This document shows, one piece after another, positions 62,939 through 64,000 of a stretch of 64,000 nucleotides of DNA. The stretch's first letter is position 1, and each line of letters begins with the position of its first letter. This DNA is from Planctomycetes bacterium syqfu. Its GTDB lineage: Bacteria; Planctomycetota; Phycisphaerae; Phycisphaerales; Phycisphaeraceae. Under the pieces are notes generated by a model, which searched no databases, had not been told where the DNA came from, and was given only the letters and a program-made list of their open reading frames with translations. The position numbers and the translations under genes are program-made. The stretch is from the NCBI GenBank assembly GCA_020974905.1, contig CP087563.1, positions 2,852,001 to 2,916,000 on the forward strand, in the 5' to 3' direction.

Positions 62939-63295
62939 TCACAGGGATTGAAGCAACCATCGCCACCAGACACGCGGCAGGCCACTCCAACCGGCACGGT
63001 TCATAGAAGCCATGCGGGATTTGCAACTGGTGCAGGGACGCATCAAGCCGAAGGTGGTGACTTGAATGAACATGGACAGCCATGTGCCCGGTGGCAGAAT
63101 GCGACTGGGCTTGGGTGCGGGAACGTCAGCCCATTTGCCCAATGGACACATGGATGCAGGCGTCTGGGTTCGAGATTTGAGATCGGCACCGTCAATATCG
63201 CAGTTACATTTGCGATCCGGATGGGACAGGCAGGCGACTGCATGTTCGCATTGACGACAGATAGATCGGCGCGTGGTGATGAAGTCGGTGGGCAT
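62939..63295 (-). CDS. Small Cys-rich protein of unknown function
   Basis: A 118-residue protein with cysteines in zinc-finger-like pairs (RSICRQCEHAVAC, HPDRKCNCD, MCPLGKW, PCTSCKSRM) and a Trp-rich end. I do not recognise a named family. AGGAG lies five bases before the ATG, inside the stop region of the upstream gene, so the two are co-transcribed. It is probably part of the mobile element. Confidence 0.7.
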   Translation of the reverse strand: MPTDFITTRRSICRQCEHAVACLSHPDRKCNCDIDGADLKSRTQTPASMCPLGKWADVPAPKPSRILPPGTWLSMFIQVTTFGLMRPCTSCKSRMASMNRAGWSGLPRVWWRWLLQSL

Positions 63296-63303
63296 GGGTT
63301 CTC

Positions 63304-63990
63304 CTAGATTCCAGGGGTTGGGTCTACACAGGTTCCATCGCTATTGGAGTCACCGACAATGCAGTTGCCTTCCTCGTCCATACAACTTGTTTCGTCGAGG
63401 ACTTCGATTTGCAGTTGAACGCGAGCGGGATTGTCGTAGATGTTCCAAATGTTGGTGCAGATGCTGTGATTGTGCAGTTCATCACTGAGAATCGATGCAC
63501 TGCGACATGTACCTGGTGCTGAGGGGATGCATGCCGCGAAGATGCGTCCGCAGCTGTCTTCCGATTCTTCATTGGCATAGCCGTCGACCGTAACGTACCA
63601 ACGGGTCGTGCCATCGCCATCGCAACCAGCGAGTACCATCGCATCGACATAACTGCCACAGGCTGCACCTTCGGGGACGATGCCGTATCCCTGCCAGCGT
63701 GGGCCAGTGATGGTGTTGCTTTCGCAGTTGGGTTGGGGGTGACCGCCGATCATGCCGGAGTGGCCACAGCCTGGGCAATATGGCGGGTTCCATGCACCGC
63801 AACTAAATGGAATCTCGATGGTGTTACTCATAAACGCGGGATCGGTACAGCAGCAACGCTCATGTGTGTTACCGTAATCGATTAATTGCCAGGTGATGCG
63901 GATGCGGGACTGGTTGGTAAAGCAACATGGCCCACATGCACACGCATTGGCTGGCACTGGTTCCTGACCGCAGCATTTACCACAGACCAT
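63304..63990 (-). CDS. Cys-rich protein of unknown function
   Basis: A 228-residue protein with about 26 cysteines, starting MVCGKCCGQEPVPANACACG and containing CSGAW-like and PYCPGCGHSG pairs suited to metal binding or disulphides. No signal peptide is present. It could be a structural or envelope-related phage protein, but no motif shows this. The start lies ten bases from the window's right edge, so its ribosome site cannot be judged. It leads into the small Cys-rich gene eight bases downstream. Confidence 0.65.
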   Translation of the reverse strand: MVCGKCCGQEPVPANACACGPCCFTNQSRIRITWQLIDYGNTHERCCCTDPAFMSNTIEIPFSCGAWNPPYCPGCGHSGMIGGHPQPNCESNTITGPRWQGYGIVPEGAACGSYVDAMVLAGCDGDGTTRWYVTVDGYANEESEDSCGRIFAACIPSAPGTCRSASILSDELHNHSICTNIWNIYDNPARVQLQIEVLDETSCMDEEGNCIVGDSNSDGTCVDPTPGI

Positions 63991-64000
63991 GAAGAAGCCA

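Noticed and set aside
1-64000. CRISPR arrays or insertion-sequence transposases
   Set aside because: I saw no regularly spaced repeats and no transposase motif; the only recombinase is the tyrosine integrase near 61-62.5 kb.

Overview
The window looks like part of a Planctomycetota chromosome, most likely a Phycisphaerae-type carbohydrate degrader. There is no rRNA gene here, so this rests on gene content: two pseudopilins with the [16 protein letters not shown] leader and an H-X9-DG or H-X10-DG tail, a MotA/TolQ-ExbD-ExbD-TPR-squalene-cyclase-like operon, LamG and PKD secreted proteins, many Gfo/Idh/MocA oxidoreductases and several LacI-type regulators. Genes are dense and most lie on the minus strand.

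Region 1 (1-12.2 kb) is the replication and recombination module of a prophage or prophage-like element, transcribed leftwards: a sigma-70-like factor, a PD-(D/E)XK exonuclease, a Sak4-like ATPase, a DUF669 protein, a RusA resolvase, two ParB-domain proteins, an SF2 helicase, a Dam-type methylase and a primase-polymerase/helicase. No virion genes are visible; they may lie left of position 1. A small winged-helix gene on the plus strand and a strong terminator at 12.15 kb close this segment.

Region 2 (12.4-40 kb) is metabolism. A LacI-pseudopilin-secreted protein operon (25.3 to 12.5 kb) encodes two large paralogous secreted proteins of no family I can name, a LamG/PKD protein and an oxidoreductase. 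Next come a GH116 glycosidase behind a perfect palindrome, an AraC regulator divergent from an ADP-ribosylglycohydrolase, and a cupin/TIM-barrel/two-oxidoreductase operon divergent from an XRE-cupin regulator. Last is a Tm-1-like (UPF0261) plus TIM-barrel enzyme operon with a good sigma-54 promoter, divergent from a sigma-54 activator whose sensor domain is a homologue of the TIM-barrel enzyme it probably controls.

Region 3 (40.3-46.45 kb) is a 6-kb cargo segment bracketed by two direct copies of the 3' half of a tRNA-Gly(GCC) gene with its terminator. This is the footprint of tyrosine-recombinase integration at a tRNA. It carries a second LacI-pseudopilin-secreted glycosidase operon and a divergent nucleoside hydrolase, with a perfect LacI-type operator between them. 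The glycosidase gene is broken by two compensating frameshifts.

Region 4 (46.7-60.5 kb) holds eight co-directional genes: a proton-channel-type MotA/TolQ-ExbD-ExbD set, two TPR proteins, a 1476-residue membrane-anchored squalene-cyclase-like protein, a secreted serine-hydrolase-like protein and a secreted helical protein. Region 5 (61-64 kb) starts a second mobile element with a tyrosine integrase, an excisionase-like protein and two cysteine-rich proteins, running off the right edge.
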